DNA of 64,000 bases, from NCBI GenBank assembly GCA_036489565.1, contig DASXFN010000061.1, forward strand, positions 1 through 64,000. Reading direction: 5' to 3'. The DNA comes from JAICKN01 sp036489565. Its GTDB lineage: Bacteria; Acidobacteriota; Terriglobia; Terriglobales; Acidobacteriaceae. Under the pieces are notes generated by a model. It did not search any database, was not told the origin of the DNA, and saw only the letters and a program-made list of their open reading frames with translations. Position numbers and translations under genes: made by a program. Numbering within the stretch: position 1 is the first letter of the stretch; each line of letters begins with the position of its first letter. Positions 1-9,656 of the stretch are shown piece after piece.

Positions 1-1
1 G

Positions 2-451
2 CAACCCCACGATACAGGCGCATTGTTCGGTTTATGTCTGGCGTTGCTTGCCGACTCAAAAACGGATGAGGCGCTCCAAATTGCGCAGGCGAACTTAAAA
101 GAACAGCCCGATGAACCGGAACTCAACACGGTGATGGGCGAAATTCTTTGCGATCGCAGAGACTTTTCGGGAGCAGAGCGATACCTGGAAAAAGGTCTGA
201 ATTCCGGACCGCGATTGACCTCTCACGTGCACGCTTTGCTCGGAAAAGTATATGCCGAAACGAATCGCCCACAGCAAGCGATTGCGCAGTTAAAGCTCGT
301 GCTCCAGAACGATACGGATGGAACGCTTCATTACCAGATTGGGCGCTTATATTTGCAAATTGGCGACCGCGACTCAGCGAAACAGGCGTTTGATGTGACG
401 GAACAAATGAAGCGCGAAGGAGTGAGTACGGCAATCATTGCCCTGCACTAG
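2..451 (+). CDS. TPR-repeat protein, C-terminal part
   Basis: The reading frame is open from the window edge, so the N-terminus lies outside. The visible 149 residues are helical tetratricopeptide repeats with recurring W/L-x-x-L-G-x-x-Y patterns, for example 'HALLGKVYAETNRPQQAIAQ' and 'HYQIGRLYLQIGDRDSAKQA'. TPRs are protein-interaction scaffolds, and in this phylum they are often periplasmic. It ends 86 bp before the start of the alpha-xylosidase on the same strand and may share its transcript. No catalytic domain can be seen in the visible part, so the role is unknown. Confidence 0.75.
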   Translation, partial: QPHDTGALFGLCLALLADSKTDEALQIAQANLKEQPDEPELNTVMGEILCDRRDFSGAERYLEKGLNSGPRLTSHVHALLGKVYAETNRPQQAIAQLKLVLQNDTDGTLHYQIGRLYLQIGDRDSAKQAFDVTEQMKREGVSTAIIALH

Positions 452-537
452 GGTGGGGAAGGGAACAGTCAGTCCCTAAGACTCGTGCGTTGCGAGTTTC
501 AAATCTTTATATCCCGAAAGGATCGCGGTACCACCAA

Positions 538-3108
538 ATGGCCAACAAATACGGTATTGTTTTCCTCCTCATTATTACCTTTGCCGCTTCGGCGGCACGC
601 GCTACAAATGAAACGCAATTTGCCATCAAAGATTTCAGGAAAGATGCCAACGGTGTCACGCTCCGAACGACGGCCGGAAGCATGCGCGTTGAGGTGTGCG
701 GCGATCGAGTGGTTCATGTTGTGGCAAGTCGAACCCCCGAAATTCCCAGCGCCAAGGTCCCAGTGGTCCCGCAACCGTGCCATGCCAATAATCTTCAGAT
801 CAAAATAGGGAAGAAGAGTGTCCAGCTTTCTTCCGCAGCGATCACCGTGACGGTCGATTCTGAAACTGGTGCAGTCAGTTTCTTCTCAAAAGATGGAAAG
901 CTGGTGCTCGCCGAACCTAAGCAAGGCGGGAAAGCTTTTGACGTGCCCTCTTTGTATGAGTCGAAGCTCTGGCAAACGCAACAAACCTTTCTTTCACCTG
1001 ACGACGAATCCTCATACGGTTTAGGACAGCATCAGGAAGGCATTTTCAATATTCACGGAGTTCCTGTCCGCCTGCAACAGGCGAACACAAACATTTCGAT
1101 TCCATTTTTGCTCTCAAGTAAGGGATACGGCATTCTGTGGAACAACCCCTCATTAACGGATTATGATCCCGCCGACCAGTCCATTTCGATAGATCCAACT
1201 ACCGGCAAGGGGCGGTTCACGACCGGCGCAAAAGGCGCCTATGGATTCTTAATGGCCAGCGATAATCGGAATCAACTCGAGCTGGAAATCAACGGCCAGC
1301 ACGTGATTGACCTGCACAATATGTGGACTCCAACCTCGGCTTCCGGGGTTGCGGAGCTTGAAGCGAATACCGAGTACGAAGTTTCCGCGAAGGGTGGGCC
1401 GGGCGGAGTGCAGTTAACGGTCCGACCGCCAGTGGACACCACGACCTTCCGTTCAGAAGTGGGCGAAGCGATCGATTACTACTTCTTTTATGGGCCTGAG
1501 TTAAACAGGGTTATCGCTGATTACCGGAAACTCACCGGGGAAGCGCCGTTATTTCCGAAGTGGGCCTACGGGTATTTGCAGTGTCGGGAACGTTACCACA
1601 GCCAGCAGGAGATTCTGGATATTGCAGCCGAATTCCGGAAGCGAAAGATTCCAGTCGACGCTTTGATTCAGGATTGGCAATACTGGGGCAAGTATGGCTG
1701 GAATGCTATGAAGTTTGATGAAGACCATTACCCCCAACCCAAAGAAATGCTGGATCAACTACACGCCAACGATCTGCACATGGTGATTTCAATATGGTCG
1801 AAGTTCGGCGAAGACACCGACATGTACAAAAAAATGGCGGCTCATTCCTTCCTAGTACCAGGCACACCCTGGACAGATTTCTTTAACCCGGCTGCCCAGG
1901 CAGAGTTCTGGGCGGAGTTGAATAAGGGAATTTTCAAGGATGGCATGGATGGATGGTGGATGGATGCGTCCGAACCGGAAGGCGATATTCTCCACGGGAA
2001 ACAAACATTCTTGGGTGAAGGAGATTCGGTACGTAATGCATATCCTTTATATGTGACAAAGGCAATCTACGAAGGCCAACGCGCAACGACGGATAAAAAA
2101 AGGGTGGTGATTCTGACAAGGTCGGCATTTGCGGGACAGCAGAGAAACGCCGCTGCCTCCTGGTCGGGTGACATCACCGCGAACTGGGTTACCCTCCGGC
2201 GGCAAATTCCCGCGGGCCTCAGTTTCAGTATGTCTGGGTTGCCCTATTGGACGACAGACATTGGCGGATTCTTTCGGCCCGAGGACCAATACACCTCTGA
2301 TGCATACCATGAGTTGCTGATTCGCTGGTTCGAGTACGGGGCATTCTGTCCCCTCTTCCGCGTCCACGGTTATAAATCGAATGCTGAGATTTGGAATTAC
2401 GGTGCACAGGTAGGAGACATTCTCACCCAATACGACGAGTTGCGATATCGTCTGCTTCCTTATATTTATTCGGACGCCTGGGGAGTTACCAATCGAGGTG
2501 AAACGCTCATGCGCGCGCTTCCGTTGGAGTTTTCGTCGGATCCCGGAGCGCGGGGAATTTCGGACCAGTTTATGTTCGGCTCCGCGTTGCTGGTGAATCC
2601 AGTAACCACGGAAGGCGCTAAGCAGCGGACGGTTTATTTACCGGTCGACAACAGCTGGATTGACTTCTGGACGGGCAAGCGCGTCGCCGGAGGCCAGAGC
2701 GTAGTAGCGGAAGCCCCACTGGAAAGAATTCCGATCTATGTCCGGGCCGGCTCGATTATTCCATTAGGCCAGCGCGTAGAATCGTCCGCCGGCAACCCGG
2801 ACCCGATAGATCTCCGGATCTATGCCGGTGCAAATGGTGACTTCACTCTCTACGAGGACGAAGGCGACAATTACAACTATGAACGCGGAGCCAATTCCTT
2901 AATTCCATTGCACTGGGACGACAAGACGGAAACGCTCACCATTGGAGATCGCCGCGGTACTTTTCCTGGAATGCGGGAGCACAGGACGTTTCATGCTGTG
3001 GTCGTCAGAGACGGACACGGAATAGGCATCGCATCGAGTTCGAACGTGGACGCTACCATCGAATACGATGGCAAGGCGACGTCGGTGCGGGTCTCTCCTC
3101 GCTCGTAA
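538..3108 (+). CDS. secreted GH31 alpha-xylosidase with PA14 insert
   Basis: Glycoside hydrolase family 31, 856 aa from the ATG at 538. That start puts a signal peptide (MANKYGIVFLLIITFAASAARA) at the N-terminus; an upstream TTG at 490 would hide it. The catalytic nucleophile is Asp476 in 'GWWMDASEPEGD', and the likely acid/base is Asp545 in 'WSGDITANW'. Residues about 220-310 ('GAYGFLMASDNRNQLELEIN' onward) look like a PA14 domain inserted in the N-terminal beta-sandwich, the layout known from xyloglucan-active alpha-xylosidases such as Cellvibrio Xyl31A. It would remove alpha-1,6-xylose from xyloglucan oligosaccharides in the periplasm or outside the cell. The substrate is inferred from family and architecture; other alpha-glycosidase activity is possible. 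D-xylose genes lie 33 kb away on the other side of the insertions. Confidence 0.85.
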   Translation: MANKYGIVFLLIITFAASAARATNETQFAIKDFRKDANGVTLRTTAGSMRVEVCGDRVVHVVASRTPEIPSAKVPVVPQPCHANNLQIKIGKKSVQLSSAAITVTVDSETGAVSFFSKDGKLVLAEPKQGGKAFDVPSLYESKLWQTQQTFLSPDDESSYGLGQHQEGIFNIHGVPVRLQQANTNISIPFLLSSKGYGILWNNPSLTDYDPADQSISIDPTTGKGRFTTGAKGAYGFLMASDNRNQLELEINGQHVIDLHNMWTPTSASGVAELEANTEYEVSAKGGPGGVQLTVRPPVDTTTFRSEVGEAIDYYFFYGPELNRVIADYRKLTGEAPLFPKWAYGYLQCRERYHSQQEILDIAAEFRKRKIPVDALIQDWQYWGKYGWNAMKFDEDHYPQPKEMLDQLHANDLHMVISIWSKFGEDTDMYKKMAAHSFLVPGTPWTDFFNPAAQAEFWAELNKGIFKDGMDGWWMDASEPEGDILHGKQTFLGEGDSVRNAYPLYVTKAIYEGQRATTDKKRVVILTRSAFAGQQRNAAASWSGDITANWVTLRRQIPAGLSFSMSGLPYWTTDIGGFFRPEDQYTSDAYHELLIRWFEYGAFCPLFRVHGYKSNAEIWNYGAQVGDILTQYDELRYRLLPYIYSDAWGVTNRGETLMRALPLEFSSDPGARGISDQFMFGSALLVNPVTTEGAKQRTVYLPVDNSWIDFWTGKRVAGGQSVVAEAPLERIPIYVRAGSIIPLGQRVESSAGNPDPIDLRIYAGANGDFTLYEDEGDNYNYERGANSLIPLHWDDKTETLTIGDRRGTFPGMREHRTFHAVVVRDGHGIGIASSSNVDATIEYDGKATSVRVSPRS

Positions 3109-3347
3109 CGGTAACCTGCGAATCCGCGTGCAAACAAGCACTTTCGGTATCGGGATGATCATTAAATAGAACCGACAAGGCAACAAGTATCTTTGGATCG
3201 AGATAGAAATCCATCGCTCCCGGCTCTGTTCTTGGCCGAAATATGAACTAAGCGACGAGAAATCCACACAAAACTACGCAAGGTAACCGTCGCCCTGGGG
3301 CGATGATCTAGAAGCGGAGGCGCCATTAACCCGGCTGCAACCGCCAA

Positions 3348-3500
3348 TTACTGAGGCGATAATACTTCTGCTTGCTCCAGCACGGTCACCGTAGCTTCCT
3401 GTTTGTCGGGCGGGTATCCATACTTGCGTAGAATGCGTTTGACCATCACTCATAGATGGGCGCGGACATTTTCTCGCACTGTCCAATCGATTGTGGTATT
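3348..3500 (-). pseudogene. remnant of type I restriction subunit HsdR (3' end)
   Basis: The minus strand encodes about 50 residues that read like the C-terminus of HsdR: 'NTTIDWTVRENVRAHL', an in-frame TGA, then 'GYPPDKQEATVTVLEQAE' and a stop. The NTTIDW / GYPPDKQ / VLEQAE block is characteristic of the HsdR C-terminal region. Upstream of 3500 the similarity is lost and stops accumulate, so only a decayed tail is left. It lies beside an integrase relic, as type I restriction genes often do in genomic islands. The identification is from memory of the family consensus. Confidence 0.6.
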
Positions 3501-3519
3501 TCGGCTTGCTACCCGGCAG

Positions 3520-3612
3520 AATCGCCTCGATCAGTCAGACGTACGCACAATAATGGGCTACACCCACGCTATTACAGAAGATGGGCGTCGCATTGCGGCG
3601 TACCTCGGGTAA
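3520..3612 (+). pseudogene. relic of a tyrosine integrase C-terminus
   Basis: The plus-strand frame ends with 'DVRTIMGYTHAITEDGRR' and IAAYLG-stop. This matches the last part of phage-type tyrosine recombinases: the helix after the final HxxR box, then the nucleophilic Tyr in G-Y-T-H. Nothing recognisable as integrase is left upstream, so the rest of the gene is gone. It points at the tRNA-derived site at 3706 and stops 94 bp before it, the same geometry as the intact integrase (35007-36122), which stops 54 bp before its own site. It therefore probably belonged to an older element lying to the left. Confidence 0.55.
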
Positions 3613-3705
3613 TCGCTGATGGCTGGCAATGCCTGAATTTTGGCCCTAAGTTGGACCTCGGTGGTTTTTGGGTGGGAAGTTAAATGCTTGAAGGGATTGG
3701 AAATA

Positions 3706-3753
3706 ATTGGTTGCGGGGGCTGGATTTGAACCAGCGACCTTTGGGTTATGAGC
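3706..3753. repeat. tRNA-fMet-derived attachment site, copy A
   Basis: 48 bp identical to 36175-36222, the part of the initiator tRNA gene from the anticodon loop to the encoded CCA end (minus-strand sense). The 5' half of the tRNA is missing, because after the TTATGAGCC of the anticodon side the sequence diverges. This is the usual footprint of an attachment site left by an integrative element that uses a tRNA 3' half. Copies B (28110-28155) and C (36176-36221) share a 46-bp core with it. Confidence 0.8.
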
Positions 3754-4157
3754 CGATACAAATAACTGCCCGTCTTTGCTTCTCTATCACTTAGCTACCG
3801 CTTGTTTCTTGGTTTTCTTTGCTATTTTGTAATGTTCTGTTCCACGTTTGTTCCTCAACTTGTTCCACATTTCTTCTCTAGTTCCATACTTCTCAACCTT
3901 CCGTCCGGCAACACAACACCGTGGCCATCCAACATTTATGACATTCGCGGACAGTGAGACCATCTATAGATCGCAGTTCTCGACAGGCTTAGCCTAACGA
4001 TCAAGTCGCGGTGAGCTTTACGACGAACGCTCTTAAAACACCGCCGCATTAAGGCTGACAATTGGACTTGCAAGCCGCTCAACACCTACAGATCTCGCAT
4101 GGGAAACCCGGATGTAGGTGAGGTCTGTGTCATCTGTTGCGCTGTTGATGAGCTTAA
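3754..4157. other. gap with decayed sequence between att copy A and ParB-like relic
   Basis: No intact gene. On the minus strand, about 3787-3950, a short frame reads as a lysine-rich tail ('EEMWNKLRNKRGTEHYKIAK' onward, then a stop), but no start, ribosome-binding site or family could be assigned. It may be the decayed end of a mobile-element gene. The stretch is more AT-rich than the genes around it. Confidence 0.3.
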
Positions 4158-4460
4158 CCCGCATCCCAGCTATCGACAGGACGGATTGCTGCATTGGCAG
4201 ATTTAGGCGAACTGGCTTTCAAACAACCGCTCATCATCACACGAGATCGTCTCATCGTCGATGGGTACGGCCCATTGGGCGCTTGCGAAAAAACGCGGCC
4301 GCGCGACCGACATCCCCATGTGTTGTAGATGGCCTTCAGCGAACCAGAAGCCCTGCCTTGGTCGATTAAGACTCCCCGTCGATCACACGCTTTGGGCGAT
4401 TTCATTCGGATTCAGATAGCACTCGATCTGGAACCGCACTTCAAAAAAGAATGCTTCTGA
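4158..4460 (+). pseudogene. ParB/Srx-like N-terminal-domain protein, frameshifted
   Basis: Two frames must be joined to read the protein. Frame 1 gives 'ALADLGELAFKQPLIITRDR' followed by LIVDGY. After a shift near 4265-4275 the next frame gives 'HWALAKKRGRATDIP', and from 4338 the first frame resumes with SEPEALPW, 'RRSHALGDFIRIQIALDLE' and PHFKKE. The order ITRD-x-x-I-x-DGYARWELAKKxGR, EAL, LDLEPHF is that of ParB-nuclease-fold proteins (partition-like, common on plasmids and islands). At least two frameshifts and a premature stop make it non-functional. It sits just inside att copy A, which suggests it came with an integrated element. Confidence 0.6.
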
Positions 4461-4496
4461 ATAGGCAGGAAGGGAGCGCCTTAACGCTTAACGAGG

Positions 4497-7154
4497 TTAT
4501 TGTGTAAACCTGGCACTCGAGATCGGAACATTTTCTTCTATCTTTTGCAATTGAATGTTTGAACTTCCTGCCGCTCGAGCAATTGTCCAATGAAAAGGAA
4601 TCTTCACTCCCCCCATGTCGCGGTAGTCGTCATAATCTATTTGGACCGGAATCGCCCCAAGAGGCGAGTCGGAGTAGCGCACCGATCTCACAAGCAGTCC
4701 AGAGTGTTCGTCGAAATAAAATTTAACGGGCTCGCGTCCTTGCCTTTCCGCTAAAACCACGTAAGCATCGCGATCTCCGACGTTTTCCGGATACTCCACT
4801 TGTAACTCATCAAACACCTGCTTGATGTGCAAGGGAAAATGCAGGTCCGCGGCCATTTCCACGTCGTCGAGTCTTTCTTCTTGCATCTCGACCACGGGTT
4901 TACCTGGCGCGCGAAGCCATCCCTCATGACCATTGAGTGTGGCGACGCTGTCTCCTTCGGGTCGATGGAGAATCACAATCCGCTTGTCTGGGTTCTGATC
5001 GAAAACTTCGACACTGATGGGTCTCCCGCTAAGTGTCGCAATGCCTTTTTCCTCAAGGCTAGTGATTTTCTCAATCGCAGACGCTCCACCTAGCGCCTGA
5101 ATGTATTTGTCAATCAGTTCGTTCGCGGTCGGTAAGTTAGTAACAAGTTTTTCAGCTTCTGAAGCGGTTGCCGTGGCCATCGCGGGCTGCGGCGGTGATC
5201 CGCTGGCAATCATCGGGGCCGCCTGCGGCCTGTGCGAGCCTCGATGGCAAGAGTAACAAGTCACCTGCCGGGTTCCTTTGAAGCTGTCTTTATCAATTGC
5301 CAATACCATGCGCATCATGTCGCGCGCAACTTGTTTTGGTCTCTTGTCGTCCCTTTCGAAATGGTTTTCCACATGGCAATAGCTGCATTGAACGCCCAGC
5401 GAAGCGCTGATGAATCGCATGGAAGAATTTAATTGATCGGCGGAAATATTCTTCAGCACCTGGATGTTTTTGTAAGCTACCGCAGCCGTTTGCGGCGAAG
5501 CGGCGGACATAGTATGCGTGGTTTCATCGGGAGCCGATTGTTTGTCCATGGCCGCGGTGACTCGCGCGGACAACTCTTCTGCTTTTGGCATGTCTCCTTG
5601 TTGCTTATAAAGATCGAGCAGGGTGGCGACCGCCGGCAAATGCAGCGGATCCAGCGTAACGGCACGTTGCAGGTCGGCAACCGCCGTATTGACATTGCCA
5701 GCCTGCAAAGACGCTGATGCGGCGTTTGTTTCTCCCACAACGGAGTCAGGATCGAGTTGCAGCACACGCTCAAAGGCAAATCCGGCTTCCGATGTTTGTT
5801 TTGCTAAAAGTAGGGCGTTCCCCATAGACATGAATACATCGCTGTCATTGGAAAATTGATTTTGTACTTCCGTTAACAGACGGTAGCCATGTCCAATGAA
5901 CGGCGCGGAACGGCGGTCTGTTCCGACGTTGATGTAAGCGACGCCGAGGTTCCGCTTTTGCAGAGCAGGCGCGGGCTCTCGCCATGCTGCAATATCAAGA
6001 TCGGCTGGCAAGTCGGGTTGAGTTTCAGGACGGCGCTGAATTCTGTGGTCAGTGAACGCCGTGTGGCCGCCGTCTTTGGCATTGCGCCTGGGCATATGGC
6101 AAGAGATGCAATTGCTGTTTCTGGCGGGATGAGGAGCTGAAAATTTCCCCGCATGGCATGAAAGGCATTTGTCGCGATAGTAACTGACCGGGTCGAGCGG
6201 TTTATTGTGCGGGTCATGGCAAGTTCCGCACCACAAACGTCCATTGCTTTTACGCGCACAGGTGCTGCGTGCGAGCTGTTCTACGTGGCTAATCACTTTG
6301 AGCTTGCCGGCATCGCTACCGGGTGGCAGAGCATTGCAGTACGTGGTGAAAACATCTTCCAGGGGTTCTCCCGGCCGAAAGTCGCTATAGTCCTTTCCCG
6401 GATTCAGGACTCTGGCCACTCCCAACAAATGGCACTGTTCGCAAATGCTGTCGCGCGCGACAGGCGCAAGCTTTGCAGGATTAATAATCGTGCCGGCCCT
6501 GGGATCGCGGAGGTGTCTCTCCGCCGAGCCGTGGCAACGCTCGCAGCCGATTGCCTCCGTGGAAAAAGGCGGGGAACGATACTGATTGGTTGTGCCCGCC
6601 ATATGCAAGGCGTCTCCTGAATGGCAAAAGACGCATCCTTCCACCACCGGCCGCGTGAAGTCCGGATTCGGCCGTCCTTCAAATCCAGGAGCCAAATCAT
6701 AAGCATGGCGGCTTTTGTAGTAAGCGACCGGCGACTGAAATAGATGGCCATCTAAATCGAGAAGGTAGCCCGACGCATGATTACCTGAGCCTATGACGTA
6801 ATCAATGCGGTATTTGCTGGTCTCTCCACCGTTTTGCCAACTCTGCCAGTAACCCGTTTGGGACGAATGCATGGTGATCGTCGTGTCGGGAGTTTTTACC
6901 ACACCATCGGGTTCATTTCCCGCGGGTCGAAGGGAGTGGGCCATGGCGGACTGCGCGTATCCCGCGACCTCGGAACGATGACAAACTACGCAGCGGTCTG
7001 CGCCGACGGGAGCGCTTAGCGGTCGCGCTACGTGGCTTTGCGCATTGGGCCCCGCGGCAGAACTCTTGCTGGATTGTCCGCGTCCAACACGAACAATACC
7101 GAAGAGAATTACCAGAAGAATCGCCAACAGATGAGGGGTACGTTTTACGGCCAT
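4497..7154 (-). CDS. multihaem cytochrome c with TPR and reaction-centre-cytochrome-like domain
   Basis: 885 aa with an N-terminal signal segment, so periplasmic or outer-membrane facing. Nine CxxCH haem-binding motifs are visible: seven in residues about 50-355 (CVVCH, CVFCH, CERCH, CEQCH, CGTCH, CLSCH, CISCH), then TPR repeats (about 415-540), then a two-haem segment with CSYCH and CYSCH that resembles the photosynthetic reaction-centre cytochrome c subunit family as found in non-phototrophic acidobacteria. The last 180 residues look like an outer-membrane lipoprotein-sorting-type beta domain ('GWLRAPGKPVVEM', 'KFYFDEHSGLLVRSV'). It probably carries electrons in the periplasm; donor and acceptor are unknown. 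It stands alone on its strand, upstream of no redox partner, next to carbohydrate genes. Confidence 0.75.
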   Translation of the reverse strand: MAVKRTPHLLAILLVILFGIVRVGRGQSSKSSAAGPNAQSHVARPLSAPVGADRCVVCHRSEVAGYAQSAMAHSLRPAGNEPDGVVKTPDTTITMHSSQTGYWQSWQNGGETSKYRIDYVIGSGNHASGYLLDLDGHLFQSPVAYYKSRHAYDLAPGFEGRPNPDFTRPVVEGCVFCHSGDALHMAGTTNQYRSPPFSTEAIGCERCHGSAERHLRDPRAGTIINPAKLAPVARDSICEQCHLLGVARVLNPGKDYSDFRPGEPLEDVFTTYCNALPPGSDAGKLKVISHVEQLARSTCARKSNGRLWCGTCHDPHNKPLDPVSYYRDKCLSCHAGKFSAPHPARNSNCISCHMPRRNAKDGGHTAFTDHRIQRRPETQPDLPADLDIAAWREPAPALQKRNLGVAYINVGTDRRSAPFIGHGYRLLTEVQNQFSNDSDVFMSMGNALLLAKQTSEAGFAFERVLQLDPDSVVGETNAASASLQAGNVNTAVADLQRAVTLDPLHLPAVATLLDLYKQQGDMPKAEELSARVTAAMDKQSAPDETTHTMSAASPQTAAVAYKNIQVLKNISADQLNSSMRFISASLGVQCSYCHVENHFERDDKRPKQVARDMMRMVLAIDKDSFKGTRQVTCYSCHRGSHRPQAAPMIASGSPPQPAMATATASEAEKLVTNLPTANELIDKYIQALGGASAIEKITSLEEKGIATLSGRPISVEVFDQNPDKRIVILHRPEGDSVATLNGHEGWLRAPGKPVVEMQEERLDDVEMAADLHFPLHIKQVFDELQVEYPENVGDRDAYVVLAERQGREPVKFYFDEHSGLLVRSVRYSDSPLGAIPVQIDYDDYRDMGGVKIPFHWTIARAAGSSNIQLQKIEENVPISSARFTQ

Positions 7155-7302
7155 GAACCAGCCAGAATTTAGAGTTTCCGGGTAGCTGAAATTGTAACTC
7201 TTATGCGATTATGCATTCTTTGAATTCACCTTGCGCCGCGCCGCGCCGAAGATTCCGGAATACAAATGTTCCGTGCGGTCTGCTGGCCAGCGCGGCTTCC
7301 GA

Positions 7303-9414
<2,112 letters not shown>

Positions 9415-9588
9415 GAACCACCTCGGCGATACTTTTGAAGAATGCCGTTGTGCCTATGCGGGGAGCGTTGTGCCGGATAAGAGCCTGCGCAGAAAAGAAC
9501 TCTTAGCAGAACAAAGTCTCAGGACACTCAGGAACAGCTTGAGAGTAGTACCTCGCCAGACGAGGCCAAGCCGCTTCGCCACAAATCG

Positions 9589-9600
9589 GCAAACGTTTAC
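9589..9600. promoter_or_regulatory. LacI-type operator candidate (GCAAACGTTTAC)
   Basis: The 12-mer GCAAACGTTTAC contains the perfect palindrome AAACGTTT with a central CG, the form typical of LacI/GalR operators. The identical 12-mer occurs at 20571-20582 upstream of the TonB receptor, and the 8-bp core recurs at 11507-11514. It lies about 175 bp upstream of the GH127 start at 9414. The regulator is not proven; a LacI-family gene is present at 41759-42808. Confidence 0.5.
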
Positions 9601-9631
9601 CTAACCATACTGGATTCTCCGCATCAGCGGG

Positions 9632-9647
9632 TAGTACAGATGTACTA
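9632..9647. promoter_or_regulatory. 7-2-7 inverted repeat, copy 1 (candidate response-regulator site)
   Basis: TAGTACA-GA-TGTACTA is a perfect inverted repeat with 7-bp arms and a 2-bp spacer. This is the arrangement NarL-type regulators use for paired heptamers. Related copies are at 20643-20658 and 24596-24611. At copies 1 and 2 the octamer GGATTCTC lies at the same distance (23 bp from its start to the TACA). It is 218 bp upstream of the GH127 start and just past the end of the CRTAC1 gene. Confidence 0.5.
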
Positions 9648-9656
9648 TGGCGGCTT

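Noticed and set aside
490..537. TTG start that would extend the alpha-xylosidase by 16 residues
   Set aside because: The extension would bury the signal peptide that begins at the ATG at 538.
3403..3612. Complete 69-residue gene at the integrase relic
   Set aside because: Only the last 30 residues resemble a recombinase and the first half is antisense to the hsdR remnant, so it is a relic and not a gene.
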